DNA from: Saccharomonospora cyanea NA-134
Lineage (GTDB): Bacteria > Actinomycetota > Actinomycetes > Mycobacteriales > Pseudonocardiaceae
Direction: 5' to 3'
DNA: 64,000 nt
Assembly (NCBI RefSeq): GCF_000244975.1
Contig: NZ_CM001440.1
Location: forward strand, 4,076,325 to 4,140,324
Shown piece after piece: positions 39,176-51,798 of this stretch; the stretch's first letter is position 1, and the number at the start of each line of letters is the position of its first letter. A program made the position numbers and the translations under genes. A model generated the notes under the pieces. That model made no database searches, was not told the origin of the DNA, and was given only the letters and a program-made list of their open reading frames with translations.

Positions 39176-39882
39176 GCGACACCACCGCCCTTCGCGATCG
39201 CGGCCTCACGCTTCGGCGGTGTCCTACCGACCTTCCTCGCGGCCCAGCGCTCCAGCAGCCGCATCAGGAAAGTGATCACAATGGACAGTACGAGGTAGAA
39301 CAGCAGCAGGATCGTGAAGATCAGTGCGACCTGGCCCGTGAACGAGGGAACGAGGACGACCGTGGCCTGGTGCGTCATCTCGGGCACCGTGATGAACGTC
39401 AGCAGCGCCGTGCCCTTGAGCAACTGGATGAACAGGTTGTTGAACGGGGGCACCATCTCCACCAGCGCCTGCGGGAGGATGACCCGTTGCATCCGCTGGG
39501 CCGGGCTGAAGTTGAGCGCCACACAGCCCTCGTGCTGTTCCTTGGGCACCGACTGCACAGCACCCCTGACGATCTCGGCACCGTACGCGCCGAAGTTCAG
39601 ACCGAGCACCACGATCCCGGCCCACAGCGGCAGGAGCTGGAACCCGGTCAGCACGGGCAGTACGAAGTAGAGCCAGAAGAGCTGGACCACCTCGGACGTG
39701 CCACGCCAGATCTCGACGTACACCCGGGTGACCGCTCTCACGGCGGTGTGGCGCGAGAGCATAGCCAGACCGGCCACAAAGGACAAAAAAGTGGCCAGGA
39801 TGATGCCGCCGACAGTCGCCTGGACCGTCACCAGCAGTCCGTCGGCTATGACGGAGGCGAAGTGGGAAGCGTTGTCGAACAT
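39172..39882 (-). CDS. ehuC: Ectoine/hydroxyectoine ABC transporter permease EhuC
   Basis: Membrane subunit of 236 residues with about five transmembrane helices, pairing with EhuD. The coupling loop is EGCVALNFSPAQRMQRVILPQ. A short cytoplasmic tail rich in Lys/Arg follows the last helix. It begins 23 bp after the ehuB stop and overlaps ehuD by 4 bp. Confidence 0.88.
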   Translation of the reverse strand: MFDNASHFASVIADGLLVTVQATVGGIILATFLSFVAGLAMLSRHTAVRAVTRVYVEIWRGTSEVVQLFWLYFVLPVLTGFQLLPLWAGIVVLGLNFGAYGAEIVRGAVQSVPKEQHEGCVALNFSPAQRMQRVILPQALVEMVPPFNNLFIQLLKGTALLTFITVPEMTHQATVVLVPSFTGQVALIFTILLLFYLVLSIVITFLMRLLERWAARKVGRTPPKREAAIAKGGGVA

Positions 39883-39905
39883 GCTCGGTTACCGAATCCC
39901 GGGCA

Positions 39906-40811
39906 TCACTCACCCGAGCACAGCTGTTCGGTGGTGACGTCCGACGGCGGCAGGTTGTCCTCCGTGAACCCGAACGGCCGCACGATCTCCAGCCACTGGC
40001 CGTTCTCGTGGATCTTCCGCAGTTCCTGGTTGAAGGCGTTCACCAGCTCCGTGTCGCCCTTGCGGAACACGAAACCACCCGCCTGGATCTGTTCCCTGCC
40101 GTCCACGACCGGCACGAAGCCCTCGGTGACCTCGAGTTGCGCGTCGGGGTTCTGCTCCAGCAGCGCGCGCAGCGAGATGTCGGTGAGCGCACCCGCGTAG
40201 GCGCGACCGGCCTGCAGAGCCTGCAGCATGTCGGCCTGGGCCCCGTAGGTCTGCAGGTTGGTGACGCCCAGCGCTTCGGCGACCTGCTGTTCGATCGTCC
40301 CGGAGAGCACGGCGAGGGTCACGCCCTTCGCCTTGACGTCGTCGAAGTTGTTGACGCCCTCGGGGTTTCCTTGCGGCACCAGGAAAGCCGTGTTGGTGAC
40401 GTAGTCGACGGCCGAGAACTGCGCCTGCCCGCACCGCTGCGGGATGATGGCCATGCCCGCGGCGACCATGTCGTACCGGCCCGCGTTCAGCCCGGGGATC
40501 AGCTGGCCGAACTCCACCTGGGTCGCCTCGACGTTGGGCACTCCGATGGCCTTGAACACCGCCTTGGCGACCTCGGGCGACTCACCGGTCACCTCGCCGT
40601 CACGCGTGAAGCCGTACGGAATCTCGCCGGCGATACCCACCCTCACAGTGCCGGCGTCGCGCAGTCGCTGCAGCGTGTTCCCGCCGCCCTGGCCACCCGT
40701 TTGTGGCGCTTCCGTGCACGCCGCGAGCGTCGCGGTGACACCGACCGCCAGCGCGCCCTTCATGGCAGATCGTCGGGACAGAACCCGTCGTGCCCACTCA
40801 CCCTGAGCCAT
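39906..40811 (-). CDS. ehuB: Ectoine/hydroxyectoine-binding lipoprotein EhuB
   Basis: Receptor of the importer, 301 residues. The N terminus has a twin-arginine-like SRRSAMKG and a lipobox LAAC, so it is probably a Tat-exported lipoprotein. The binding domain has GEIPYGFTRDGEVTGESPEV and MVAAGMAIIPQRC, segments that in EhuB proteins supply the Phe, Glu and Arg contacts to ectoine, plus VTNTAFLVPQGNP. AAGGGG precedes the ATG. Ectoine specificity is inferred from these motifs and gene order; a polar amino-acid ligand is the alternative. Confidence 0.86.
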   Translation of the reverse strand: MAQGEWARRVLSRRSAMKGALAVGVTATLAACTEAPQTGGQGGGNTLQRLRDAGTVRVGIAGEIPYGFTRDGEVTGESPEVAKAVFKAIGVPNVEATQVEFGQLIPGLNAGRYDMVAAGMAIIPQRCGQAQFSAVDYVTNTAFLVPQGNPEGVNNFDDVKAKGVTLAVLSGTIEQQVAEALGVTNLQTYGAQADMLQALQAGRAYAGALTDISLRALLEQNPDAQLEVTEGFVPVVDGREQIQAGGFVFRKGDTELVNAFNQELRKIHENGQWLEIVRPFGFTEDNLPPSDVTTEQLCSGE

Positions 40812-41202
40812 GATCGCACCCCTTATCGATTGGGCCTGTTCGCCGACTCAGACGAACGATCTTCTCCTACATGGTCACCGAACGTAGGTGTTCAACACGA
40901 TCGGGTCAAAACCGAAGTGACCCTCCGTTATCAGAACGAGATCAACACCCTGAGGTCTCGAAACGGCGGGACCGGCCCCTTGACCGCCTACTTCACGAAC
41001 ATCGGGCAACCATTTCGACTCAGCTTCCGACAGCGCATATTCCTTATACCGACCGTATGTCCGTACCCGCGATTTCGCAGCTCAACGGCACGCACAAGCG
41101 AATTCCACCCACTTCGGCAGCCGACGTGGCCCGGAGCGAGGCGGCGTGACCACACTGCGCACGACGACGAGCACACTGCGCTTCCGGTTACGCTGGGGCA
41201 GC
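40812..41202. other. 391-bp divergent intergenic region between ehuB and the LysE-type gene
   Basis: Contains the ehu promoter region. A short inverted repeat GTTCG-N10-CGAAC (40838-40857) lies 27 bp upstream of ehuB and could be an operator. An AT-rich patch around 41036-41060 is unusual for the genome. A 30-codon frame from 41057 looks accidental. A TACGCT eight bases before the LysE GTG may be its -10 box. No gene is recognised. Confidence 0.45.
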
Positions 41203-41826
41203 GTGACCTGGAGTACGTACGGCAGTTACCTCGTGCTGGTGGTCCTCGTGGTGCTCGCCCCGGGACCGGACACCGTCGTCACACTCAAGAACTCGTTCGC
41301 GGGAGGCTTCCGCGGCGGCTTGGTGGCCACGGCGGGGATCGCGACGGGAAACGTCGTCCAGGGCACAGCGGTGGCGTTCGGGCTCGGCACCCTCATCGTG
41401 GGGTCCCAGCCGGTGTTCCACACCCTCCGTTGGCTCGGCGTGGCCTATCTCTGTTACCTGGGAGTGCAGGCCCTGCGATCGGCCCGCAGAGGCGACTACG
41501 CGTCTCTCGACGCGACAGGAGCCCAGTCCGGCGCGCTCCGCCGGTTCCGAGAGGGGTTCCTCTCCAACGTCACCAATCCGAAGGTGCTGGCCCTCTACCT
41601 CTCGGTGCTACCGCAGTTCATCGATCCCACACACAACTCGGTCGGCGACACTCTGCTGCTCGCCTACACGGTGGCGGTGCTGGGCGCGGTGTGGCTGCTC
41701 CTGCTGGTGGCCTTCGTGCACACGGTGCGGGTCTGGCTTCAGCGCAGGAGTGTGCGCCGGGGCCTCGACGTGGCCACCGGCACGACACTCATCGGCTTCG
41801 GCGCCGCCCTCGCCGTCGAGGGCTGA
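41203..41826 (+). CDS. LysE/RhtB family translocator
   Basis: A 207-residue membrane exporter with about six transmembrane helices. The family signature is LVVLAPGPDTVVTLKNSFAGG near the N terminus, with GLATGNVVQGT-like and FLSNVTNPKVLALYLSVLPQF segments after it. It exports an amino acid or a similar metabolite. The GTG at 41203 begins the first helix. It is convergent with murA, 6 bp apart. Confidence 0.9.
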   Translation: MTWSTYGSYLVLVVLVVLAPGPDTVVTLKNSFAGGFRGGLVATAGIATGNVVQGTAVAFGLGTLIVGSQPVFHTLRWLGVAYLCYLGVQALRSARRGDYASLDATGAQSGALRRFREGFLSNVTNPKVLALYLSVLPQFIDPTHNSVGDTLLLAYTVAVLGAVWLLLLVAFVHTVRVWLQRRSVRRGLDVATGTTLIGFGAALAVEG

Positions 41827-41832
41827 GCGCGT

Positions 41833-43116
41833 CTACTCCCCTGCGGCGTGTCCCGGCTCGGAAGCCACTCGCTCGACCCGCGCACCGAGCCGATTGAGGT
41901 TCTCGATGAAGGCCGGATAACCGCGATCGATGTGGAACACGTCCCACACCTGCGTGACCCCCTCCGCGCACAGACCGGCGAGCACGAGCCCCGCCCCGGC
42001 CCGGATGTCGGAGGCCCACACCGGGGCGCTCGACAACCGCTCCACGCCGCGAACGACGGCGTGATGCCCGTCGGTCCGCGCGTCAGCTCCGAGACGCACC
42101 ATCTCCTCGATGAACCGGAACCGTGCCTCGTAGACGTTCTCCGTGATCATCGAAGTGCCCTCGGACACCGACGACAGGGCGACCGCGAAGGGCTGGAGAT
42201 CGGTGGCGAAGCCCGGATACGGCAGCGTCACGAAGTCCACGGCCTTCGGCCGGTCGGCCTGCACGACGCGGAAGCCCTTCCCGTCGAACGCGGTGACGTC
42301 GGCGCCAGCCAGCCTCAGCTTGTCCAGCACCAGGTCGAGGTGGTGCGGGTCGACGCCCGTCACCGTCACGTCTCCCTGGGTCATGGCGGCGGCGAACGCC
42401 CACGTCGCGCCGACGATGCGGTCACCGATGACGCGGTGTTCCGTGGGTCGCAGCGCGTCGACGCCCTCGACGGTCAACGTCGACGTACCCGCCCCCTCGA
42501 TGCGGGCGCCCATCTCGGTGAGCATCGTGCACAGGTCGATGATCTCGGGCTCGCGGGCGGCGTTGTCGATCACTGTGGTGCCCTCGGCCAGCACCGCCGC
42601 CATCAGGATGTTCTCCGTGGCCCCCACGCTGGGAAAGTCCAGCCAGATCTGCGCGCCGTGCAGCCCGTCCGCCTCGGCGACCACGCAGCCGTGCTCGATC
42701 GCGCTCGTCGCCCCCAGTTTGCGCAGACCGTTCTGGTGCATGTCCAGCGGCCGCGAACCGATGGCGTCCCCGCCGGGAAGCGCCACCACCGCCCGCTTCA
42801 GCCGCCCGACCAGCGGACCGAGCACGCACACGGACGCGCGCAGCTTGCCCATCGCGGGCGAGTCGGCGCGGTGCGAGAGTTCCGCGGGCGTGGTGATCCG
42901 TGTGACGTCGCCGTCCATCTCGACCTCGCAGCCCACGCTGCGCAGCACGTCGGCCATCAACGGGACGTCGAGAATCTGAGGGCAGTTGCGGATCGTGGTG
43001 GTCCCCTCGGCGAGCAGAGCGGCCGCCATCAACTTCAACACGCTGTTCTTGGCGCCGACAACCTCGACCTCGCCGACCAGACGCGCACCGCCGTACACAT
43101 CGAAGTGCTCGCTCAT
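41833..43116 (-). CDS. murA: UDP-N-acetylglucosamine 1-carboxyvinyltransferase MurA (Asp117 form)
   Basis: First committed step of peptidoglycan synthesis, 427 residues. It begins with [20 protein letters not shown], containing the catalytic Lys-Asn pair. The active-site loop reads [13 protein letters not shown]: Asp117 takes the place of the Cys found in most bacteria, as in M. tuberculosis, and predicts intrinsic fosfomycin resistance. It is divergent from the cobalamin adenosyltransferase gene, the Rv1314c-Rv1315 pairing. Confidence 0.97.
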   Translation of the reverse strand: MSEHFDVYGGARLVGEVEVVGAKNSVLKLMAAALLAEGTTTIRNCPQILDVPLMADVLRSVGCEVEMDGDVTRITTPAELSHRADSPAMGKLRASVCVLGPLVGRLKRAVVALPGGDAIGSRPLDMHQNGLRKLGATSAIEHGCVVAEADGLHGAQIWLDFPSVGATENILMAAVLAEGTTVIDNAAREPEIIDLCTMLTEMGARIEGAGTSTLTVEGVDALRPTEHRVIGDRIVGATWAFAAAMTQGDVTVTGVDPHHLDLVLDKLRLAGADVTAFDGKGFRVVQADRPKAVDFVTLPYPGFATDLQPFAVALSSVSEGTSMITENVYEARFRFIEEMVRLGADARTDGHHAVVRGVERLSSAPVWASDIRAGAGLVLAGLCAEGVTQVWDVFHIDRGYPAFIENLNRLGARVERVASEPGHAAGE

Positions 43117-43287
43117 AATCGCCCATCTTGCCCGGCTCGGTCTCGGGCTGTGCGCTGGGGCACGTTATCGATCAACAAGGACACAGGTTCGCTCATACTG
43201 AAACGTTCGGATACCACAGGACGATAAGCCCGCGCTGGCCATGGTCACACCTCGATGTGTCCGGTGCCTCCACGGCAGGCGTGGCCG

Positions 43288-43293
43288 TAGACT
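43288..43293 (+). promoter_or_regulatory. Putative -10 box of leaderless cobalamin adenosyltransferase gene
   Basis: TAGACT six bases before the ATG at 43300, with no Shine-Dalgarno sequence. Confidence 0.45.
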
Positions 43294-43299
43294 TCCGCC

Positions 43300-43872
43300 A
43301 TGCCCGTACGGATCAACCGCGTCTACACCCGAGTCGGCGACAACGGAACCACGGCACTCGGCGACGGTACCCGCGTCCCCAAGACCGACCCCCGGCTGGG
43401 CGCCTACGCCGACGTCGACGAGACCAACTCGGTGGTCGGCGTCGCGATCGCCCTCGGTGCGCTGCCCGACGAGATCACGCGGGTGCTCCGGACCGTGCAG
43501 AACGACCTGTTCGACGTGGGCGCCGACCTGAGCACTCCGGTGACCGACAACCCTCCACATCCGCCGTTGCGCGTCACCAAGGACTACGTCGAGCGTCTCG
43601 AAGACTGGTGCGACGAGTTCAACGAGCGGGTGGGCAAGCTGACGTCGTTCATCCTCCCCGGCGGCACACCCGGTGCGGCGCTGCTGCACCAGGCGCGGAC
43701 CGTGGCCCGGAGGGCGGAACGGTCGGCGTGGGCGCTGGTGGAAGCCGACCGGGAGGGCACGAACCCGCTCGCGGTGACCTACCTCAACCGGCTTTCGGAC
43801 CTGCTGTTCATCCTCGCCAGAGTCGCCAACCCCGACGGCGACGTGCTGTGGAAGCCCGGCGGCGACCGCTGA
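43300..43872 (+). CDS. ATP:cob(I)alamin adenosyltransferase (PduO type)
   Basis: Makes adenosylcobalamin. The 190-residue helical protein starts TRVGDNGTTALGDG, the ATP-binding N-terminal motif, and carries DVDETNSVVGVA, QNDLFDVGADLSTP, FILPGG and the RRAERSAWAL and LNRLSDLLFILAR helices of PduO-type enzymes. A leaderless start is likely. The gene ends 69 bp before the locus C repeats. Confidence 0.95.
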   Translation: MPVRINRVYTRVGDNGTTALGDGTRVPKTDPRLGAYADVDETNSVVGVAIALGALPDEITRVLRTVQNDLFDVGADLSTPVTDNPPHPPLRVTKDYVERLEDWCDEFNERVGKLTSFILPGGTPGAALLHQARTVARRAERSAWALVEADREGTNPLAVTYLNRLSDLLFILARVANPDGDVLWKPGGDR

Positions 43873-43940
43873 GGGCGACACCCACGGGCGGGATGGGGCG
43901 CCGAGAGGGCTCGCCACCGTCGATCCGCCGTACGGGAAGT

Positions 43941-43990
43941 ACGAACACGCGTACGCAGACTGCGGACACGAGTGCGGGAAGTGAGGACAC
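43941..43990. repeat. 21-bp phased intergenic repeat, locus C
   Basis: Cores start at 43941 (ACGAACAC), 43962 (GCGGACAC) and 43983 (GAGGACAC), exactly 21 bp apart, between convergent genes for the adenosyltransferase and DUF2550. Flanks (CGCGTACGCAGACT) match the units of loci A and B. This is the most degenerate of the three arrays. Confidence 0.75.
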
Positions 43991-43998
43991 GGCCGCGG

Positions 43999-44433
43999 TC
44001 AGCTCGCTCGGGGGAGCCTCCGGCCCGGAGGGGCTGACTCCAGCCACGACAGGAACCCCGTCAGCGCGCCGGGCCCCATGGCGATCTCGATGGGTTCCTC
44101 GTCGTCCGGCTGACAACGGAGCACCCGCGAACCCGTGGGCACGGCGTACGACTCGGTGCCCACCGGGTCACGACGCCCGACGATCTGCAGTGTGTCCCTG
44201 CGGAAGACACGACTCGGCCCAATGCGCAGGCTCCACACGCGGTACCAGACGAACTCCTCACCGCGATACCGGCCCACACCGAGGTGCCAGCCGGAGCGAT
44301 CGCTGTCCGGCCGCCACCGCAGAGCCACGCTGACGCCGCCACGGCGGCGCATGAACACCCATCGCAGCGCGTAGCACAGCGCCACGACGAGGAGCACGAG
44401 CAGGAGCGCCAGGACCAGCGTTGCGATGTCCAT
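43999..44433 (-). CDS. DUF2550 membrane protein (Rv1312-like)
   Basis: A 144-residue protein with one N-terminal transmembrane helix (residues 5-27) and a cytoplasmic beta-rich domain (GGVSVALRW, RYRGEEFVWYRVWSLRIGPS). Always found after the ATP synthase genes in this order of bacteria. Function unknown; it follows atpC by 24 bp and is likely co-transcribed. Confidence 0.88.
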   Translation of the reverse strand: MDIATLVLALLLVLLVVALCYALRWVFMRRRGGVSVALRWRPDSDRSGWHLGVGRYRGEEFVWYRVWSLRIGPSRVFRRDTLQIVGRRDPVGTESYAVPTGSRVLRCQPDDEEPIEIAMGPGALTGFLSWLESAPPGRRLPRAS

Positions 44434-44457
44434 GGTCGGCTCCCGCTCGTTACCCGG

Positions 44458-44823
44458 TCAGACCGTTTGACCAGCCGCTCGAAGCCTGGCCGCTGCCCTC
44501 GCGCGCTCGGTCGCGTCCTCCTCGGCAAGCGCGCGACGCGCCTGCTCGACGTCGACCTCCTCGCCCAGCTCGGCCGACTCCGCGAGCACGCTGACGGCGC
44601 CGGCCGTGACCGACAGGAAGCCGCCATGCACGGCCGCCGTCACGGTCTCGTCGTCCGTGGTCGTCACCTTGACGATTCCACCCTCGACGAGCTGACCCAG
44701 CACCGGCTCGTGGCCGGGCAGGATGCCGATCTCGCCCTCGGTGGTCTGCGCGGCGACGAACTTGGCCGTCCCCGACCACAGGCGGCGTTCGACGGCCACC
44801 AGCTCGACGGACATCTCAGCCAC
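44458..44823 (-). CDS. atpC: ATP synthase epsilon subunit
   Basis: Central-stalk regulator of F1, 121 residues: an N-terminal beta sandwich ([32 protein letters not shown]) and a short two-helix C terminus ([21 protein letters not shown]). The GTG at 44823 has AAGGAG 6 nt upstream; an ATG at 44838 would place that ribosome-binding site inside the coding region. Confidence 0.94.
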   Translation of the reverse strand: MAEMSVELVAVERRLWSGTAKFVAAQTTEGEIGILPGHEPVLGQLVEGGIVKVTTTDDETVTAAVHGGFLSVTAGAVSVLAESAELGEEVDVEQARRALAEEDATERARAAARLRAAGQTV

Positions 44824-44953
44824 GTAGCTCTCCTTCATGCCTCACGCGCGTTCCGCCCAGTGTAGCCCGGGGCCGCCGGCGGGCGGTCGCACCGGTGATA
44901 CACGAACGACGGGGCCACATCCACAGTGGACGCCACCCCGTCGCTCACGGAAC

Positions 44954-46390
<1,437 letters not shown>

Positions 46391-47323
46391 TTACACATCA
46401 CTTCCTGTGGCGGCGAGCGCGTCCGCCCCACCGACGATTTCGCTGATCTCCTGGGTGATCTGGGCCTGGCGGGCCTGGTTCGCCAGTCGGGTGTACGTCT
46501 CGACCAGCTCCTGGGCGTTGTCCGACGCCGACTTCATGGCGTTGCGCTGAGCCGCCAGTTCGGATGCCGCCGACTCCAGCAACGCCGCGTAGATGCGCGT
46601 GTTGATGTACTTCGGCAGCAGCGCACCCAGCAACTGCTCGGCACTCGGCTCGAACTCGTACGCCGGCGGGATGCCTTCCGGCTCCTCGGTGTACTCGATC
46701 TCGAGCGGTGCGATACGACGCGCGACCGGGGTCTGGGTGAGCATCGAACGGAACTCGGTGTAGACGATGTGCAGCTCGTCCACGCCCAGAACACCGTCCG
46801 CGCCCGCGTCGGTGCCCGAATCGTCCGCCCCCGCGAGGAACGCCTTCACCAGCGTCTCGCCCACCTCGGCGGCATTCTCGTAGTGCGGCTGCTGCGAGAA
46901 CCCGGTCCAGCTGCCCGCGATCTCGCGGTTACGGAACCGGTAGAAGTTCACGCCCTTACCGCCGATCACGTAGAGCTGCGGGTTCTTGCCCTGTTCGCGG
47001 AGCAGGGCGAGCAGCTCCTCGGTCGCACGCAGCGCGTTGGCGTTGTAGCCACCGACCAGGCCCCGGTCACTGGTGACCACCAGCACCGCGACCCGGGAGG
47101 GGTTCGGGCGCTCGACCAGCAGCGGATGATCGAGACTGGTGCTGGCCCCCGCCAGGGCGGAGAGCACGTTGGTGATCTCCGTGGCGTAGGGCCGAGACGC
47201 CTCGACCCGTGCCTGCGCCTTGCTGATGCGGGACGTGGCGATGAGCTCCATCGCCTTGGTGATCTTCCCGATCGACTTGGTTGCCCGGACCTTCTGCCGG
47301 AGCTCACGAAGCTGAGCGGCCAT
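46391..47323 (-). CDS. atpG: ATP synthase gamma subunit
   Basis: Rotor shaft of F1, 310 residues. N-terminal helix [21 protein letters not shown] and C-terminal [19 protein letters not shown] form the coiled coil, and [14 protein letters not shown] is the conserved core. An acidic insertion ([13 protein letters not shown], about residues 190-203) is of the kind found in actinobacterial gamma subunits. Confidence 0.97.
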   Translation of the reverse strand: MAAQLRELRQKVRATKSIGKITKAMELIATSRISKAQARVEASRPYATEITNVLSALAGASTSLDHPLLVERPNPSRVAVLVVTSDRGLVGGYNANALRATEELLALLREQGKNPQLYVIGGKGVNFYRFRNREIAGSWTGFSQQPHYENAAEVGETLVKAFLAGADDSGTDAGADGVLGVDELHIVYTEFRSMLTQTPVARRIAPLEIEYTEEPEGIPPAYEFEPSAEQLLGALLPKYINTRIYAALLESAASELAAQRNAMKSASDNAQELVETYTRLANQARQAQITQEISEIVGGADALAATGSDV

Positions 47324-47333
47324 TGCTCGCGCC

Positions 47334-48980
<1,647 letters not shown>

Positions 48981-49043
48981 GTCGTTCCCGCTCTCACTTC
49001 GTTCTTGCCAGTGTGCAAAGTATGTGTCATGTCGCCGGCTCGT

Positions 49044-49865
49044 TCACCCGGCCAGTTGCCTGCGGAGGGCTTCCAGCCTGCCGGCGGCACTGCCGTCGAT
49101 CACCTCGTCGCCGACCCGGACCACCAGGCCGGAGCCCAGCGAACGATCGAGGGCCACGTGCAACGCGGTCGGTCGCCCGTAGAGCCGTTCCAGCTGACCC
49201 GAGAGGCGCTCCCGCTGCTCGGCCGTCAGCTCCGTCGCGCTGGTGACGTAGGCCACCACCCGGTCGTTACGACCGGCGGCCAGCTCCACCAGCTGGTCGA
49301 CACCGCGTGCGACGCTGCGACCGCGTGGACGGAGCACGACCTGCTCGACCAGCACCCTGGTGATCGGGTCGACCTTGTCCGCGATGAGCTGACGGACGAG
49401 GCTGCGCTTCGCCTCGGCGGGCGCCGTCCTTTCGGACAGCGCCCCCTCCAGCTCGGGCTTACCGTCCAGGATACGAGCGAACTGGAACAACTCGTCCTCG
49501 ACGGCGTCCAGTTTGCCTGCTTTTTCCGCACCGACGAGCAGGGCGGAGAAACCGAGGTGTTCGAGGCCGTCCACCAGCTCACGCGGGGTCGACCACCGTT
49601 GCCCCACCACGGCTTCCAGCACCGACAGCGCGGGAGCCGAAAGCTTGTCCCGCAGCAGGGTCGCGACCAGCTGCTTGCGGGCCTCGGGGTCCGACGAACC
49701 GTCCGACACGGCCCGCCGCAACCCGATCTCCTTGGTGAGCAGGTCCACCACGGAGAGCAGCTCTTCCCCGACGGCGGACGGATCGGCGCCCGCGTCGCCG
49801 AGTACTCCGTCGAGACGGGTCTCGGCGAAGCTCAGAGCCTCGCGGCTCGCAGCATGCAGCGTCAT
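49044..49865 (-). CDS. atpH: ATP synthase delta subunit
   Basis: Peripheral-stalk cap, 273 residues. It is longer than the enterobacterial protein (about 177) but not fused to a b subunit as in mycobacteria. The C-terminal part LYGRPTALHVALDRSLGSGLVVRVGDEVIDGS is the conserved delta signature; the N-terminal 100 residues form helices (TRLDGVLGDAGADPSAVGEEL). It starts 7 bp after atpF. Confidence 0.94.
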   Translation of the reverse strand: MTLHAASREALSFAETRLDGVLGDAGADPSAVGEELLSVVDLLTKEIGLRRAVSDGSSDPEARKQLVATLLRDKLSAPALSVLEAVVGQRWSTPRELVDGLEHLGFSALLVGAEKAGKLDAVEDELFQFARILDGKPELEGALSERTAPAEAKRSLVRQLIADKVDPITRVLVEQVVLRPRGRSVARGVDQLVELAAGRNDRVVAYVTSATELTAEQRERLSGQLERLYGRPTALHVALDRSLGSGLVVRVGDEVIDGSAAGRLEALRRQLAG

Positions 49866-49872
49866 CTAGGCC

Positions 49873-50409
49873 CTACTTCCTTGCTCCGGCCGCACCACTG
49901 ACTTCGAGCTCGTTCAGGAACCGGTCAACGGTGCCACGGCGCCGCGCCTCGTCCTCGAGCGATTCACCCACGATCCGCCCGGCGAGCAGGACGGCGTTGC
50001 GCCCGAGATCCTCTCGAAGCTCGGCCACCAGCTGAGCCCGCTGGGCCTGCAACTGCGCCTCGCCCTGCGCGACGATGCGTCGCGCCTCCTCCTCGGCCTG
50101 CGCCCGCAGCTCTTCCTTGATCTGCTCGGCCTCGGCCCGCGCGTCATCGCGGATCTTGGCCGCCTCGCTGCGAGCCTCGGCGAGCTGCGCCTTGTACTGC
50201 GCCAGCGCCTGCTCGGCCTCGGCCTGAGCCTTCTCGGCCTTCTCGATGCCGCCCTCGATCTTGGCTGCCCGCTCCTCGTACAGCTTCTCGAAGCGCGGTT
50301 TGACGAACTTCGTCATGACGAACAGCAGGAGGAGGAAAGCGATAAGACCGATGATGATCTCGGAGGTGTGCGGAAGAACAGGGTTGTACTCTTCCTGCGC
50401 CAGAATCAT
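49873..50409 (-). CDS. atpF: ATP synthase b subunit
   Basis: Peripheral stalk, 178 residues. An N-terminal transmembrane helix (EIIGLIAFLLLLFVMTKFV) is followed by a long charged helix (YEERAAKIEGGIEKAEKAQ and onward) that dimerises. The ATG at 50409 has GGAG 6 nt away; the GTG four codons earlier is less likely. Confidence 0.95.
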   Translation of the reverse strand: MILAQEEYNPVLPHTSEIIIGLIAFLLLLFVMTKFVKPRFEKLYEERAAKIEGGIEKAEKAQAEAEQALAQYKAQLAEARSEAAKIRDDARAEAEQIKEELRAQAEEEARRIVAQGEAQLQAQRAQLVAELREDLGRNAVLLAGRIVGESLEDEARRRGTVDRFLNELEVSGAAGARK

Positions 50410-50456
50410 CGCCGTCTCCACTTCGTCTGGTTACTCAAGCAGTCGGTGGAGGGACG

Positions 50457-50705
50457 TCAGCCCGCGAGGAAGAAGAGCACGAACCCGAGCAGCGCGAGCA
50501 CCTCGACCAGGGCGAACGTGGTGAAGCCGATGTTCATCAGCTTGCCCTGCGCCTCCGGCTGGCGGGCGGTGCCGCTGATGACCGACGAGAAGATCATGCC
50601 CACGCCGATACCACCACCGATGGCACCGAGGCCGTAGCCGATGACGGCGAGACCCGCGTTGATGTCGGTCTCGGCGGCCTGCTGGGCAAGAAGCATGGAG
50701 CTCAC
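50457..50705 (-). CDS. atpE: ATP synthase c subunit
   Basis: Proton-carrying ring subunit, 82 residues, two transmembrane helices. Gly-rich first helix ([17 protein letters not shown]), RQPEAQ loop and essential Glu in [18 protein letters not shown]. Start GTG at 50705 with AAGGGAAA upstream; this is the site attacked by diarylquinolines in mycobacteria. Confidence 0.97.
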   Translation of the reverse strand: MSSMLLAQQAAETDINAGLAVIGYGLGAIGGGIGVGMIFSSVISGTARQPEAQGKLMNIGFTTFALVEVLALLGFVLFFLAG

Positions 50706-50814
50706 GTGATTTCCCTTTCCAACTTCGTCCGTGTTCGGTTAACGGAGTCTTTGCCTTGGGGTCGAACGGACGTCACCTTCGCGTAGGCCGTCCGCCGGTC
50801 TTTTCTGGTTCGGC

Positions 50815-51597
50815 TCAGTGCTCTTCGGCCAGAGCCGCTCCGATGTAGTTGGCCGACAACAACGCGAAGATGAACGCCTGGATCACCATGATGAGTGCCT
50901 CGATGAAGGTCATCGCCAAGGCACCCGCGAACGAGAACGCGGAAACCGCCTTCACCAGACCCTCGCCGTGCAACAACAGGTACTCGGCCGAGATCCCGAA
51001 CAGCATGATCAGCAGGTGACCCGCGAACATGGCCGCGAAAACCCGGATCGCCAGCGTGATCGGGTTCATGAAGAACTTGGTGAAGAACTCGATCGGGCTG
51101 AGCAGGATGTACACGAGCTTCGGCGCTCCCGGAGGCGCGAGCTGCAGCCTGAGGTATTTGCCGAGGCCGTGCTTCCTGATGCCCGCGTAGTGGTACACCG
51201 GGTACACCACCAGCACCGACAGGGCCAGCGGGAACCCGATGTGCGACATCGTCGGGAACTGGAGGATCGGCACGATCCCGAAGAGGTTGTTCACCAGGAT
51301 GAAGGTGAACAGGCTCAGCACCAGCGGCACGAAACGGAGGAAGTCCGCCGCGCCGATCTGCTCACGGGCGATGTTGTTGCGCCCGAAGTCGTAGAGCGAT
51401 TCGACGAGGAACTGCCCCTTGCCCGGAACGACGCTCATCTTCCTGGTGGTCAGCAGGAAGAAAGCCACGATGATGACGACCGAGAGCACGGCAAGCAGCA
51501 TGGGTTTCGTGACCCAGCCGAAGATTGCCGGCAGATTGAAGGCTTCTGCCGTCGGCGGTGTGAATTCGTCACCTGCGGCTAGTACCAGCGCGCCCAA
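50815..51597 (-). CDS. atpB: ATP synthase a subunit
   Basis: Proton channel subunit, 260 residues, five to six transmembrane helices. The essential Arg is in LAIRVFAAMFAGHLLIMLF, and the last helices contain the proton-path residues around EALIMVIQAFIFALLSANYI. The TTG start has AAGGAG 5 nt away. It opens the atpB-E-F-H-A-G-D-C operon. A 201-bp gap lies upstream. Confidence 0.96.
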   Translation of the reverse strand: MGALVLAAGDEFTPPTAEAFNLPAIFGWVTKPMLLAVLSVVIIVAFFLLTTRKMSVVPGKGQFLVESLYDFGRNNIAREQIGAADFLRFVPLVLSLFTFILVNNLFGIVPILQFPTMSHIGFPLALSVLVVYPVYHYAGIRKHGLGKYLRLQLAPPGAPKLVYILLSPIEFFTKFFMNPITLAIRVFAAMFAGHLLIMLFGISAEYLLLHGEGLVKAVSAFSFAGALAMTFIEALIMVIQAFIFALLSANYIGAALAEEH

Positions 51598-51798
51598 CTG
51601 GGCTCCTTCCGGTTCTCCCGGCCGGCGTTCACTCCGCCGGGGGAATCGTCACAAACCTGGACTTAACGTACCGGATACAGTTCCGGCACCGTGCAGGGCA
51701 TCCCCGAACGGGGATGAGACCTCGTTGCGGACGATACCAGGAGCGGAACAGGCAATCCGTACGGGCGTACTTCAACGGACCTCGATCGGACGACCGGG

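Noticed and set aside
41057-41149. Thirty-codon frame before the LysE-type gene
   Set aside because: No ribosome-binding site, no recognisable feature, and it lies in the divergent promoter region.
49044-50409. b-delta fusion of the ATP synthase as in mycobacteria
   Set aside because: atpF and atpH are separate complete genes with a stop, a start and a 7-bp gap between them.
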